From NCBI GenBank assembly GCA_947846985.1, contig CANTUZ010000002.1, forward strand, positions 135,121,889-135,185,888: a DNA stretch of 64,000 bases. Direction: 5' to 3'. Below the pieces are notes generated by a model, which was given only the letters and a program-made list of their open reading frames with translations, had not been told where the DNA came from and did no database searches. Below are positions 1 through 12,446 of this stretch, piece by piece (positions within the stretch are counted from its first letter, which is position 1; every line of letters begins with the position of its first letter). This stretch comes from Fratercula arctica (Eukaryota; Chordata; Aves; Charadriiformes; Alcidae). The translations under genes and the position numbers were made by a program.

Positions 1-2514
1 TACATACCTGTGCTTGGAACTGTCACTACGGGTTCCAAGTAAAAACTAAAAAATAGTTTGGCTTGCTCCTGCTTCTCAAAACCCATCCATTCCCAGGCAA
101 TAGCAACCTTCAACTCCAATGTGATCATCCATATAATATTTTCCTGCCTCCTTTAAAGCTCTTACAGCTGTGGGAATACAAATTTTTTGTTAGGAAAAAC
201 ATTGGTTTCAATATTAAACTGAACCAGGAAAATCTAAAGAGTGGGGAGTAGGAAATATGAGTAACTAATCTTAGTCACCTGTTTTGCTCAGAGCTCCCTC
301 TAGCCCTTAAACTACTGCCTCAGGAATACAGTCAAGGAATACTAAAAATGGCTCCACAGTTTTTTATTGTATATTCTGAAACTAATGCCTCTTATTCCCT
401 AATAATTCCCTTATTCTCTAATGCCTCTGATGATGTAAGAGACAACATCACTATTTTCACAAAGTCATCTCCAACATCTCGGCTGCTGCCAGTCCTGGTC
501 AACAGAAATCGTCTCTCTGCCATGTTTTTTTCTGTCAGTGTAGATTCTACAAAACCACTAATACACGACGCCAGCCTGTTCCACTGATATCAGGCCCCAC
601 CTCTTGAAGAAAATTCTGTCATCTTAAATGCTGCTAGGTTCACTTCTGGAGTGGCATATCTAGGCAGAGGTCAGAACTCTCATTAGAAAACCCAGAAGAG
701 AGCAAAGAATCTTGATACAGACTTTATTGTTTCCTAACAAAAATCTTTGTTGCTTTAAGTACTGTGCAATTCTCATTGGGAGTTCAGTAGCCATTAGTTC
801 TATATGATCTGTTTTAATAAGCTATAAAAGGGTAAGATTTTAATTGCTAAATAGCAATAAACATTGATTTTTTTTTTGCCTTGCTGCTCTCCCCAGGATG
901 AGCCACAATGGCTCTTTAGCCTGGACTGTCAGGTTTTAATTTCTAGTTGTTTCAGCTGTTATCTCCTTCCCTGCTCTCACATTTTTTTTCATCACCTAAC
1001 TCTTGTTACAGCCTCCAGCTATAAACTGGAAACCTTCCAGCATCGAAATTCATATGGAGAGAAAGCTGCAATGGGGACAGGAAGAATGGGAGACAGAAGC
1101 TGAAACAAACGACTGATGAAGGATAAGCATCAACAATCAAAATTCAACCTTGATTTTAATCATGACTTTTCAACAACAAATAAAATGCTGAATTTTAGTT
1201 ATATATTCATGCCAACTTTCAGAAATACACTATACACATCATGTATCATTTCATCACATTCCTTTCTAGAACAGACATACAAAATCTTTTCAATGCAATA
1301 CAATACTGAAGCATTATATAGATATTTTCTCTTACAAAATGATAATTTAGCTATATTAGATCTACAAGAGCTAGTCTTTACCTGGCCTTTCAGGGAGCAA
1401 AGAGTTCATAACCCTGGGACTCACATTTTTTTTGACAGGCAGTCATTATCAGACTATTCGAGCAATGTTGCCTAAAATTGCAAAGTCTCAAGTGTGTATT
1501 CCAGCAATTAGAGACTTTGTTCTAGAAGATTATGCACAACCTGGAATACTATAAATAGTTAATTACAGACCAATAATTGATCGTGTATAAAAGGAGATAT
1601 GAGTTGGCAGGAGAAATAATGATTAGCCAACTGAGCTGAGAAATGTACATTAATACGAGTGGTACAAAAAGTCCATTTGTCCAGCAGCTACAGAGGAATC
1701 CTCAGGGTAGAAATAGGATGGCATTTTGATTTAAACAGTTCCTGTCATGTCAGGTTTTGAAATATAGGGGTCTATAGTCTCTAAACTGTGCACAATAAAT
1801 ATATATTTAAAAAAAAAATACATAAGGAAAAAAACCCCAAAGTTAAGAACAACTTTTTTTTTTCTTTTTTGTAATAAGAGTGTCTTGAACTCGCCTGTCC
1901 CTGAATTTCCTTAAATGCTAACTTTTCTGACTGACATCAAGACACTGTGGACTTGTAATAGAACTTCACTTTTAAAGTGCTTTTTAATTAAACAAAAATA
2001 ATGTTGCTTTTCTGCAACTTTTAAAAATCACATTTTTAACCAAGTATCTTATGGCATCTTTCTCCTGAGAACTCCTGAGAACAAATGAAAGTCTTTGGGT
2101 ACAGGAAATAAAATATTTCATTCTGTAGTAGCTTCCTTTCTTACTTTTAAGCAAAACCAAAATTATTTCATGGTTTAACTACTATCATATGTTCTATTGC
2201 AATTTGACACAATATTTTAAAGCTACAGATGTGTCATGAAGGATAGCATTATAAGAGAACCAGCTTTACAATAAAAACATGTCAAAAAGATTTAAATCTT
2301 TATATTTTAAATTAACATATATATTTAAGATTTAAGTCAAAGCCATGTTTTTTTATATTCTATTTTTATTCTGCTTTCAGAAACCAAACCATGATTTAGT
2401 TCAAATCTGGAAATAAAACATGTTTCAAATTATCAACATTTCCAGCAAAATGCAAATATTGACTTTCAACCCACTTTAGCAGCTTCTTCTGCATTCTGTT
2501 TGAGGAACCCTCTC
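1..2514. other. Unique AT-rich non-coding sequence
   Basis: No gene or recognisable repeat seen. There are short A and T runs (for example around 866-876 and 1852-1870). The longest open frame, at 1116-1475 on the plus strand, has low-complexity composition rich in S, F, N and Y, no recognisable domain and no splice context, so I treat it as chance. Confidence 0.6.
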
Positions 2515-2702
2515 TCATCTCACTCCCTGATCTTGGGCAAATTGTCTTGTGTCTCTCAGATTCCCCTTTTATATAGTGAGTAAAATATTTACTTACTGTT
2601 CCTACCTCCCAAGGGGCTTTCTGTGGGTTAATTAGTTAATGTTTATATAACACTTTGAAAATCTTAAGGGTTATATTAGTGCCAAGCATTATTATTATGA
2701 AA
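2515..2702 (+). repeat. MIR-type ancient SINE relic (sense)
   Basis: The segment follows the MIR/CORE-SINE order on the plus strand. It has a 'gatcttgggcaaattgtctt' block like the MIR 'ACCTTGGGCAAGT' core, a cytosine-rich 'cagattcccctttt' stretch, 'ttcctacctccca', then 'gttaattagttaatg', and ends in 'gtgccaagcattattatta'. The order and spacing of five blocks match the family, although individual blocks have diverged. MIR-like SINEs are known from all amniotes, and the high divergence fits great age. The 5' tRNA-like part is not recognisable. Confidence 0.72.
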
Positions 2703-3987
2703 CCTATTAAAAACACAATGCATGATCAATTAGCTCAGATCAAAGGACATGTAGCTGCAAAGGATCTAATTAAAAGCTGATAAATAGAATTATTGAAAGC
2801 AGACGAACTTTTGTACTACCTTGCACTTAAAGTGCACAGAGACCTATTAGTCACCACCATGCCCTGTATTCCTCATGTCACAGACCAAGCAGCTAGAGGT
2901 TTGAAAAAAGCCAATATTTTCCTTATTTATTTAAGAGCTCATTAAGCAGACTGAAAAGCCCTGGTCTATAATATCTAAAGGCCTTTATTTAAGGTGCTGT
3001 GTGAATGTGGCTAAACAAATAGGAAGAAATGCATCTGAAATACATTAATATCAGCTATAATTGATATTTTAACTTATCAGGAAGCCATGCCATTTTATCT
3101 CAGTCTAAAACCTAAAGGCAGTGACGTGGAAATTTAGTGACAGAGCACCTTAGCAACAATAGAAGCTCATGTGATAATGTAGCATTTAGGATAATATTGT
3201 CAGAAAATTTTCATTGTCTAAATCAGGCCTTTCTTTTGCTTCAGAAATAATAGCATGGCATATTTGGCTATAGTTTTGAAGTTGAGAAGAGACATCACTA
3301 TCTTTTAGCATTTTTTTGTCGCACTGATTTTTTGATACAAAATGAAGGGAGGAAGGATTCTATCCATAAATGTGTATCTATATTCTTCGTATTTTGAACT
3401 GCATCTATATATCTATCTAGCTGTTGGAACTTTCTTCATCTGTCAGGATACCTCTTAGTGTGACTCCTAGTAAAATATACTTATTTTAAACAAGTTAAAA
3501 ATTATGGTTAAAACCAAAATATGTTACTGCGGTTCATGTTTTCCTTTTTCACTTGTCATGTTCAGTCTTCTACAGATGCCTTTCTTTATTCTCTTTGATT
3601 AGGAATTTATCTAACTAATTTTCTTTTCTTTCTCACTACTTTATGAATATACCTTGCAGCTCTGGACCTCTGAGTACTGCATGCCATATAATATTGTATT
3701 TTTAAAATAAATTCTTTGAATAAAACTTCTTTCACACTTTTTAGTCTACTTCCTCACCTCCTTTTTGACATTATAACATTGAAAATTATTCAGTGGCTTC
3801 AATTCAGCAAATGCACTACAGTATTCAAGGTATATTTGTATGTCTTGTCTACAGCCGTTTGTCTACCTACACCTCTTTGTATACTTAGAGGGCTTTAGCT
3901 CTGCAGTCATCTTTAATCCTGGATTGTCAGGAAAAGAGCCAACACTCTAACAAATTTTTAGTTTCTCTTTAAATTCAAAGTGTCCTA
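2703..3987. other. Unique AT-rich non-coding sequence
   Basis: Nothing recognisable is seen here; it is AT-rich with short (TCTA)-like runs near 3400-3420. Confidence 0.6.
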
Positions 3988-4088
3988 GAAAAACTAGGTG
4001 GAAGGAAATTAGGAGATTATCTAATTCAATCTCCTGCTTGAAATAGGGCTATTTCCACTGTCAGATTAGCAATAATTTTGTCTAGGCA
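3988..4088 (-). mobile_element. Old CR1 LINE 3'-region fragment
   Basis: 'ggtggaaggaaattaggaga' followed by 'ttatctaattcaatctcctg', 'cttgaaatagggct' and 'gtcagattagcaat' parallels the antisense CR1 3' UTR, which reads roughly GGAAGGGACCT..GAGATCATCTAGTCCAA..CCTGCTCAAAGCAGGGC..GTTAGATCAG. The terminal octamer repeats are lost. This is heavily diverged and is one of the oldest CR1 pieces here. Confidence 0.6.
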
Positions 4089-6636
4089 ACAGAGAAAGCT
4101 ACTTAAAATATAGGCATCTGTAATTTTGTATTAAATACATTACAGGCACATATAATCTTTCCAAAATAAATCACCACAAGATGAAAAAATAAAAGATTTA
4201 AAAAGGGATAGCCTAAATGAAAATACTGATGAGACAGTAAAGCAGCTTTCTTATGATAACCCAGACTGATTGAAAATGGTTAGTGAGGACATATCTTTCA
4301 TCTTCCCTGTTCATTTGTGCCCAAATCGTATGCTTTGGGACTTTTTACCTGCAAAAATCCTTCAAACACACCAGAGAGCAAAACTAAACATTAATTTTAA
4401 AACTAGATTATTGAGTCACTTCTGTTATATCACTGGGCTGGATTGCTCATCCCTTTCATTTTTTAAAAGCATCCTTATTTTCCGGATGAAGCCTTGTGTA
4501 GTCAGGAAGAACAGGATGAATCCTTGTCCATATCAAGTCGTTATGAAATCTGCACCAGTTCTCTGGTCATTATGAACTCTGCACTCAGCATCAGCTTCCC
4601 CAGCACTTCTCTGCTTCTTACACCCTTGGAATTGGATATCCCTTAAGTTACTGTGCACTGCACTTTCTTTATCTTTCGGGAAGCACTTTGAACTATGCTT
4701 TACACGGTATTTGTCATAAAATATAAGCATTGGGTTGCTATCCCCTTCCTTGATTTATACCATATTCTTCTCCCAATAAAAGTTAATGTCCTGTTTGCCC
4801 TCTTCATTGCAGCAACATATTAGGTTGAAAGCTTTATGGTTTGGGTTTTGTTTTCTTTTTTAATAATAACTCCCTAATCTCTTTCTTGCTAAGTACCTCA
4901 CAGTTTAAAAGATAATTTTTTCATTCCATTTTTAGTTTAAATTCTATTGCACTTATATCTTACCTGAAGAGCATTTATCATTTGTTAGTCAACGCATTAG
5001 AGCTGTCCAAAGCTTTCGGTGCACAGATACTTTTTGGCTTTTGGTATCTATAGTGAATAAGCATATTGTGTTTAGTACCAAAAAAGGAACCCAAAGCAAA
5101 GGCTCAAAGACTCCTTATTCTTTATGGGTATTATCACCCCAAATCACTATCATAATTTTGTAATGAAAGTTCAATAACCCCCTTGGGTGACATTTTTAAT
5201 ATTATTCTCTCTCATATGATATTTTGCCAGCCGTTTTGTTTTTTGTTTTGTTTTGTTTTGTTTTTTATAGACATGCCCTGAGCATCTTAAATCACAAAGC
5301 TTCTCAAAAGACCTGGAAGATTAATGAGGAATCTCCTATGGGTTTCAAATTTTTCTTTTTTATATATACCTTTTTACTTTAAAAACATCAGATTACAGCA
5401 GAATTTGAGATTACTTTATTCATTTATTAAGACATTTTGCCAGTGACATTGTTTGAATGTTTTCAGTTCTAGGTCTTCAGACATCTGAAATATTGGTTGT
5501 TGGAAGACTGGTCATCTTTGGGTTGTTTGGAGGACTACAGCATATCACTGTTAAACACTAAGGAAGATAGCAATGGTAACGCTGGTAGCCCATGCTCTCC
5601 TAATCATTTTACCTATAGGTGAATGTATTTTTCTCATTAAATGTTACTCTTTAGAATAAGAGAGGGCATCTTTTTCTCTAACTAGATGAATGCTTTGAGC
5701 AGATGTATGGCACAGAATGTCTAGATAACATACTCTGATCAGTAGAACCATAAATACATACATAGTCTTTATGATGTTCATGAATTGTAAAGATACTGAC
5801 TTTTCACAGCTTCACTGGAGGTCACCTAACTGTTTTAAAAATGCAGTAAATTTTTGCCAAGAATATCCACAGCTATGTAATATCTGTGGCACATCATGAA
5901 TTCTTATTTCATTTATCAGAATGCAAGTAATCATATTTAATCTAAATTATTAGGATCCTGGAATCAAGAAAGAACTATTCAAAATTGACAGTGTGTTCAC
6001 AGAAAGACTGAAGTGACAAGGATTACCAATGGAAATATACCCTGGTTAAACCACCTAATAACCAATGCAGATTTTCCTTGTCGCTTTTAGTTAGTTTTAA
6101 ATAGTTCAGATAAATGCTCTGCAATGAATCTATTTGAAAGTCTGTTGAGACATAATTCTTGTGAGGATTTTTACTGCTTCTCTACCTCGATATTTTGCAA
6201 TAATGTTCAGGGTGTACTTGTTTGCTTCTCATAAATCTGCAAAACAAAATGTCACTCTCTGCTTGGCATGTGTGATCATCTCAGAAACTTCTAAGAAGCC
6301 TTTGGTAGCAAGCTTGTTTCTTCTAAAGGAATAGTATCAATAACCATAACACTGTAGAAACTAGTAGCTTGTTTACTTTGTCAATAAAGACAAAGATTTC
6401 TTCAGGCCAAATATGTGGGTTTCCATGTGTTGAGTTTCTCTGTGAGCACTCAGAGAAATCTCTAGAAGAACTGGTAAATCTTTCCTGGCTTCCAGCAACA
6501 ACAAAATACCAGCCCAAGATGACTTGATTCATCATCAGCCAACTGAAAATTCTGCAATTCTGAGTCAGACCTTCAGGGAAAAAAAAAAATAAAAATTCAA
6601 GGTTTCTAAGAGGGTTTTCTTTTCATTCCCTGCCCA
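4089..6636. other. Unique AT-rich non-coding sequence
   Basis: No gene or interspersed repeat is recognised apart from the (TTTTG)n tract listed separately. Short overlapping frames near 4270-4730 on both strands look like chance. Confidence 0.55.
5233..5266. repeat. (GTTTT)n simple repeat
   Basis: A run of imperfect GTTTT units, read directly from the sequence. Confidence 0.9.
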
Positions 6637-6664
6637 CCCCCCCCCCCCCCCCCCCCCCGCCCCC
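6637..6664. repeat. Poly-C tract (22 C, then GC-interrupted)
   Basis: Twenty-two consecutive C at 6637-6658, then GC and four more C. The minus strand is an uninterrupted G run that could form G-quadruplex structures. The length may be unreliable because such tracts are error-prone in sequencing. Confidence 0.95.
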
Positions 6665-9600
6665 GCAATAGCATTTAGAAATTTTGCAAGACTTTTAACT
6701 TCCATCTGTTTTTCATGTGGAAGTTGTATGTAACCAACTATTGATTGAAGAAACTACAAAATTTAAGCCAGTAGATGATGTTTTCTTGAAGCATCAGATA
6801 TTAATAGTTCAATTAAATTTTGTGAGGTTTTCCACAACACATTTGTTGTCTGGGTTTTTTTTAGATGCTCCCACGTCCCAGTCTTAATCACTGTTTTTGC
6901 ACAACTGAACAAAATGAATCATGTCTGAGCTGGAAAATAGTGTAAAATCTGCACAGAGGCCTGGATAATTCATCAGACACAGTCATACAGAATGACCAAG
7001 GGAATTCATTCAATGAATGTATTCACTGACATTCAATTTAAATTGTAACCCAAAGAAACCAGGATATTAAAAGGTATTCAGACAGTCAGATTGCAATGTG
7101 CTCAGTACCGGTAGCTGAGATCAACGTTCAAAAAAAGCTCCATTCTTAATTAAATGCAAGGTAAGGGAACACATTCTTAAATATTTGCTGTTTTGGATTA
7201 GTGCTAAACCACATACAGCTACATTTTTTTAAATATTAACAATGCCAAGCTATTGACCAACTTTCAAAATCTTGATTTTACTTTCAAATATTATACAGGA
7301 TAACTGAACTCTCTTGAGTATTCAGTCATGTTAAGTGTGGATGAAGGTCTCCCTCATAAAATCTGGTCTAAATACTCACAATAACAGATTCAGAGACTGA
7401 TAGTTTTCAGTAACACTATGGATCACCCCTGCAGACTGCAAGCATTTTGCTTTCTTTTTATTAAAAACAATTTTAACAGCTGCCAAAAAAAAAAACCCAA
7501 CAAACCAAACAAGAAGGAAAAATAAATTCAGACATATGTACCCTATAACTTATATGTGAGAATGAAAAATTGGTAATAGCAGATGGAGTATTCTTTGACT
7601 ATAAAGGAAAATAATAATTCTTTGATATTTGCTTTACTCATGACATCTCATTTCTTCACACCATTTGCCATGGTTGTGTTCTTTATTTATTCCTTAAAAG
7701 CAGATGGCAAAAATTATGGAACAATATCTTAGGCCTTTGTTTGAATTCTTTACTTCTTCCTTATCTAAATTTCAGCTTCCTTCTAAATTTCAGCTTCCTT
7801 CTAAATTTCAGTTTATGTACCAAATTTTCCAAAAATAGATCACCAAGCCAGTAAGAGCAAACTGTGATGTGCCTTATGTATAAAAATATGGAAGTAGCAA
7901 AATACAAGTTACATAGTTATACAGGGATCAGAGCAAATGTTAAGACCTTGTGTCCAAATTAAGGACTCAAAATCCTTGCTCAAGTAATGCATCAGGGAGG
8001 TGGTCTTCAGCTTTGCTGGGGTCCTCCCTCATGTCTCAGTGGGCATTCAGTTTGAGAACCTCAACATGATCTGTTTCTGGCTTCATCTAATTCATACCAA
8101 TAGGGTTTTATAAAAGGCATTTACAGCTTCCATTTTCTTTCAAATACTGCTAGAAGAAAATGGAAGGTGACATATCAGGTTGTAATTAAAGCACTCATGC
8201 CAGGACAGGAAAATCTAGGTTTTTCTTTGCACATAAGAGACATGAAGCTTCCTGCAATCATAGCTGCCACAAGTGAATCACATAAGGTGCTGTAGCCTGG
8301 TTTCACTGCAAAGGGGGGAGGAGGAAGACGAACCACCTGCATCTTTAATGTCTTTTGTCAAAGCTGTGTTCCTGTGAAGAAAATAGTCCACAGAGCATGA
8401 CTGAAGCCTCATGACTTAATGGGGCAGAGACGACCATGCTTTCATGCTTTCGTTACTCAGTGACTCATCGATATAAAATGAATGCGTCAAATTAGTGTTT
8501 TCCTGCTGAATAACTCTGACTGAAAATTCTTCTACCTACTCTGCTTGTTTTTGAATGCTTATGGCTTTAATCCCTGCAGCCAGTAAAGCCCAACCCTTAC
8601 TAACACCTACTACACTCAGTCTCAAAAGGCGCTGGGCTTGTCAGGTTCCCCTTCCCCACAGATGGGAGTAGCAGTAGCCCTAAAAGAACTCATGGAACAC
8701 TAGGATTCTCAGCCAGACATATCGCAAAGCATGAATGCCCTCCTGCCCCTTTTGCAAGCCAAGAAATGAGAAAGAAGAGCTAAAAGAAAAAAAGTTAAGT
8801 ATACTGGAGTTAAATGCTTTGCCTTTTTTCATCATTTCATATGGCATATGGATAACTAAATAAAAACTACTGCACATAAAAACACACAGGTGGTTTTTTT
8901 TTTGGTCAACACCTCCAACGTATGTCACACTGAGTTTTTATCAGCATTGGGAAAAAATTAAAAAGATGGAAAAATTCCCAATGAAATTTTGAAATGTCTG
9001 AATATGCATTTCTAGTTTATGGTCAGAAATCTCCATTTAGTTTAATTTTAAATGGCAGCAGTTCTAGAGGAAATACTCTTTTAAGTAGTGCTAAACTTCT
9101 GCATACACAGAGCTAGTAAGAAGTCTATTCAAACCATGCAGTAATAGGCATTCTACAGTGTATGTCTGGAATCCCATTAAAATGCAGAATAAGGGCTTTA
9201 GTCAAGCTGCTGTCTTCACTCTGCTGTCTCTGTTCCAGCTTAATGGAATCTTCTGACAGACTCTGAGCAATAGATGAAAATGACTCAGATAATTTATTCC
9301 TCTATCATTTTAGCATCTATTTAAAACTTTAAAACTATCTATTCCTCTTAATACACTTTGATATTCTAATTGAAAACTAGTCTGTATTTTGTCCCACTCA
9401 AAGTACAGATTATCACTTTTGGGGCTATTAGCCAGAGATACAAAAGAAAAAATCTAGGCCCGTTTTTTTTTTTCTCTCCTCCAATTTTCATCATAAATTA
9501 TATAACACCAGATTTCCAGGTTCAGGTTGAATTTACATAACAGCAGGTCTACATTTAAAATTCTTTTCTGTATTAGTATTTCCTTAGGTTTCAAATCAGA

Positions 9601-10619
9601 AAATGTTTTGTGTTGTTTTGGTTCTGCAGAAAATCTATAGTGAGTTTGATGAAGAACTGTAGTTGTCTAAAATGTTACGTGTTATTTAGTCTAACTATAG
9701 ACAAAGAGAGGGAGATACATTTTGTTCACATTTATTGCACCCTTTAGGTCTAAACCTAATAGGCACTTTTTCATATACTACAGTACTTTGTATTTAGGAA
9801 ATCTAATTTGGTTCTTCCCTTCTATGCTCTATTTTACTGGAAAAGTTTCTCTCAAAATTGGAATTCTTAGCACTGAATGATGTGTAACATTTATTGTCAA
9901 TGAAGTAGCACACCTTCACTTTACTGAATTTACTGTGTCTTTCAGTGAGGTTTATTTTTATTTTAAAAGCCCAAGTAAAATTGTTGTTTCCTGTGTTCCA
10001 TCCCTCGTCATAAGTGTATCACTGATGTGTTTAATAATATCTCTGTAAGGGCCTCTGTTCTGCAAAAATGTGACTCACTGCAAAGACATTTAATGACTTT
10101 AAGCAGTCTCTACACGTTCATACTTCCAAGATTTCAACACCTGCAGAAACTTATAGCTATGCCCTTATGGTTGTCCTTTTGCAACATCCTTGGGCAGCCC
10201 TGTTGCTTTGAACATTCAATGGGTGAAGTTATTAAAGAAAGCACACATTCTAATAGAACGACTATCCTCCAGAATTAGACATCTAAATTTAGGTGTTTGC
10301 TTGTGCTATAGACATCTACATTTCTAATGTCAATGGAGGATGATTCAGTGTAATTTGTAAAACATACCTAGTAGCTAGCCAGCTGAATTAGAACTAACTG
10401 TCACACAAGGAATTTCTTTTTTTGCCCAGCTATGACAGCAGATGGCTCACATCAATCATTGGCATTTATTTCATGAGATTGGACCACTTTCAATACATTT
10501 GTGTCCTTAGCACTTTGGAGGCACTGTTTTCCATTGGTATTTTTGTTTGTTCATGTGTTTGTTCATTTAATTTATGGTCTTACTTTCCTAATGCAAATCC
10601 TTGGCTTTAAAGAAATTGT
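6665..10619. other. Unique AT-rich non-coding sequence
   Basis: No coding region is recognised. It contains a small 18-bp tandem repeat (listed separately) and A- and T-rich runs near 7485 and 8890. The frame at 8680-8928 on the minus strand is T/S/F-rich and not recognisable. Confidence 0.55.
7764..7811. repeat. 18-bp tandem repeat, 2.7 copies
   Basis: The unit TCTAAATTTCAGCTTCCT is perfect at 7764-7781 and 7782-7799, followed by a 12-bp partial copy at 7800-7811. Perfect identity implies a recent duplication. Confidence 0.95.
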
Positions 10620-11202
10620 TGTGGTTTAACCCTGGTAGGCAGCTAAGCACCACACAGCTGCTTCCTCACTCCCCACAGCAGGAAGGGAAAGAGAATCAGA
10701 AGTGTAAAAGTGCAAAAACTCATGAGTTTTGATAAAGACAGTTGTAAAGCAAATGTGTATGTGCAAGCAAAGCAAAATAAGGGATTAATCCACTTCTTCC
10801 CATCGGCAGGCAGATGTTCGGCCATCTCCAGGAACGCAGGGCTCCATCATGTGTAGCAGTTACTTGGGAAGACAAATGCCATAACCCCAAATGTCCTCTC
10901 TTGCTCCTTCTTCCCTGCAGGTTTTATTGCTGAGCATGACATCATATGGTATGGAATATCCCTTTAGTTAGTTGGGGTCAGCTGTCCCAGCTGTGTCCCC
11001 TCCCAACTTCTTGTGCACCCCCAGCCTACTCACTGGCAGGGCAGTGTGAGAAGTAGAAAAGGCCCTGACGCTGTGTAAGCACTGCTCAGCAGTAACTAAA
11101 ACATCAATGTGTTATTAGCACTTTTTTCATCACATATCCAAAGCATAGACCCATGCAAGATACTATGAAGAAAATTAACTTTGTCCAAGCAAAACCAGTA
11201 CA
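10620..11202 (-). mobile_element. Solo LTR of an avian endogenous retrovirus
   Basis: Runs from TGTGGTTTAACCC to ...AAAACCAGTACA, a TG...CA-bounded unit of about 583 bp. From memory of the family this is a very common neoavian LTR. Its landmarks include 'cttcccatcggcaggcag', 'tgttcggccatctccagg', 'ttgggaagacaaatgccat', 'tggtatggaatatcccttt', 'ggtcagctgtccc' and the 3' block 'tatgaagaaaattaact'. The transcriptional sense is probably minus: read that way it starts TGTACTGGTTTTG and has AATAAAA where the family has its TATA region (plus coordinates about 10,922-10,928). No internal retroviral sequence adjoins either end, so it is a solo LTR. I could not find a matching target-site duplication ('attgt' before, 'ggcag' after). 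Internal differences suggest moderate age. Confidence 0.82.
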
Positions 11203-12206
11203 GGCAGACAAAGAAAATAGAGTTTAAGAAGTGATCCTGTTTTTTTATTTCCTTTGACTCAATTTTCCACAGCTTGGACTCTGTGGAAAAAGTTCATTCA
11301 ACTATCCATTGCTCTGTCTACAGAAAATTTTCCCCAGAGATAGAAAGAAGGCTCAGAATTGCATCCAAGATATGTGTGGGTTCCAAAATACAAGTTTTAG
11401 AAAACATATGCCACAAGAACTGCTGGCAAAACCTGGCATAGAAATCTGGTTTATTGAGCGACACAAATGAAAGTCTTGGATCACTATGAAGCTGCCAAGG
11501 TCTGTACTAGCTTCTCCACAAAGCTTCACAGCTGGTTGGTTTCTGCTGAAAGAGCATTCCACTCAGGACTGGACACTTCTAGAACTCACAGCGAAAGCAT
11601 AAAAGTGTGCTCAGGAGGCTCTGGCCTTAGAAATGAGAGTGAGACTGTCCTCCAAGAAACAGGGAACAACCCACAGGACCACATCTGTGTGTCAGAAACA
11701 CATCCTGCTTCATAGGCTATTTGTTCTATATTTGAAACCATAAAGCTTGAAGGCGTCTGTTCCTACCAAGTCCCTAGCGGATGTGGTTCGTTAGAGCCCT
11801 TGTAGCCCCTCCTTCAGACCTCTGTGTGAATCCCCTTCCTACCACTGTTTATGTTACCTTTAACTGGTTGTATCCGGTATATTCTTTTCTGAAAAACAAA
11901 ATTAAAAAGTTTTGAAAATTGCTTCCAAAATTCAGTTAGTAAATTCACCTGCAAAACTCATCATCATAGTGTCCTCTAGCCTTTCTAACACAATGGCAGA
12001 ACCTATGAAATTATATTTTTCTTTGAGGAAAATACAGGGTCATATTTTTCTGGATTTTGTGTGGGACCCCCTGCAAACTGCTGGAAATAATGTCCTGGAA
12101 ATAATGAGTTTTCTCATTCCTCTGGTGAATCCTATTCTAACTTTTGAATGAAAGCTGCAGCATTTGTTAGCAGGAGCTGTGCTCCTCCAGACTCTGAGGG
12201 TATGAA
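11203..12206. other. Non-coding sequence between LTR and CR1
   Basis: No gene recognised. Frames overlap on opposite strands at 11,353-11,562 (minus) and 11,467-11,715 (plus, 82 codons). Neither has a domain I recognise, and I treat them as chance. Base composition is somewhat less AT-rich than the surroundings. Confidence 0.5.
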
Positions 12207-12446
12207 CTGGGAGCTGCAGTTTAGGATAAATTAGGAAAAATTTCTACATTGAAAGGATTGTCAAGCATTGGAACAGTTGCCCAGGGAAGTGGTGGGAGTC
12301 ACCACCCCTGGAGGTTTTTAAAAGTTGTGTAAACGTGGTGCTGAGGGACATGGTTTTGGCAGTGTTAAGGTTAATGGTTGGACTCGATCATCTTAAAGAT
12401 CCCTTCCAATCTAGATGATTCTATGATTCTGTGATTCTTCTCTAAG
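12207..12446 (+). mobile_element. CR1 LINE, 5'-truncated 3' end
   Basis: Contains 'ttaggaaaaatttctac', 'aagcattggaacagttgccc', 'ggagtcaccacccctggagg', 'ctgagggacatggtt', 'ggttggactcgatcatctta' and the terminal octamers 'gattctatgattctgtgatt'. This is the end of ORF2 plus the 3' UTR of a CR1 subfamily. A segment between 'catggtt' and 'ttggcagtgtta' appears shorter than in relatives. The usual severe 5' truncation is present. Confidence 0.92.

Noticed and set aside
1116..1475. 119-codon plus-strand frame
   Set aside because: Low-complexity composition rich in S, F, N and Y, no domain, no splice or promoter context, and length within chance for 64 kb.
5037..5083. Hairpin-like 'cttttggta ... taccaaaa'
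   Set aside because: The stem is only 8 bp beside mismatching flanks, too weak for a microRNA precursor call.
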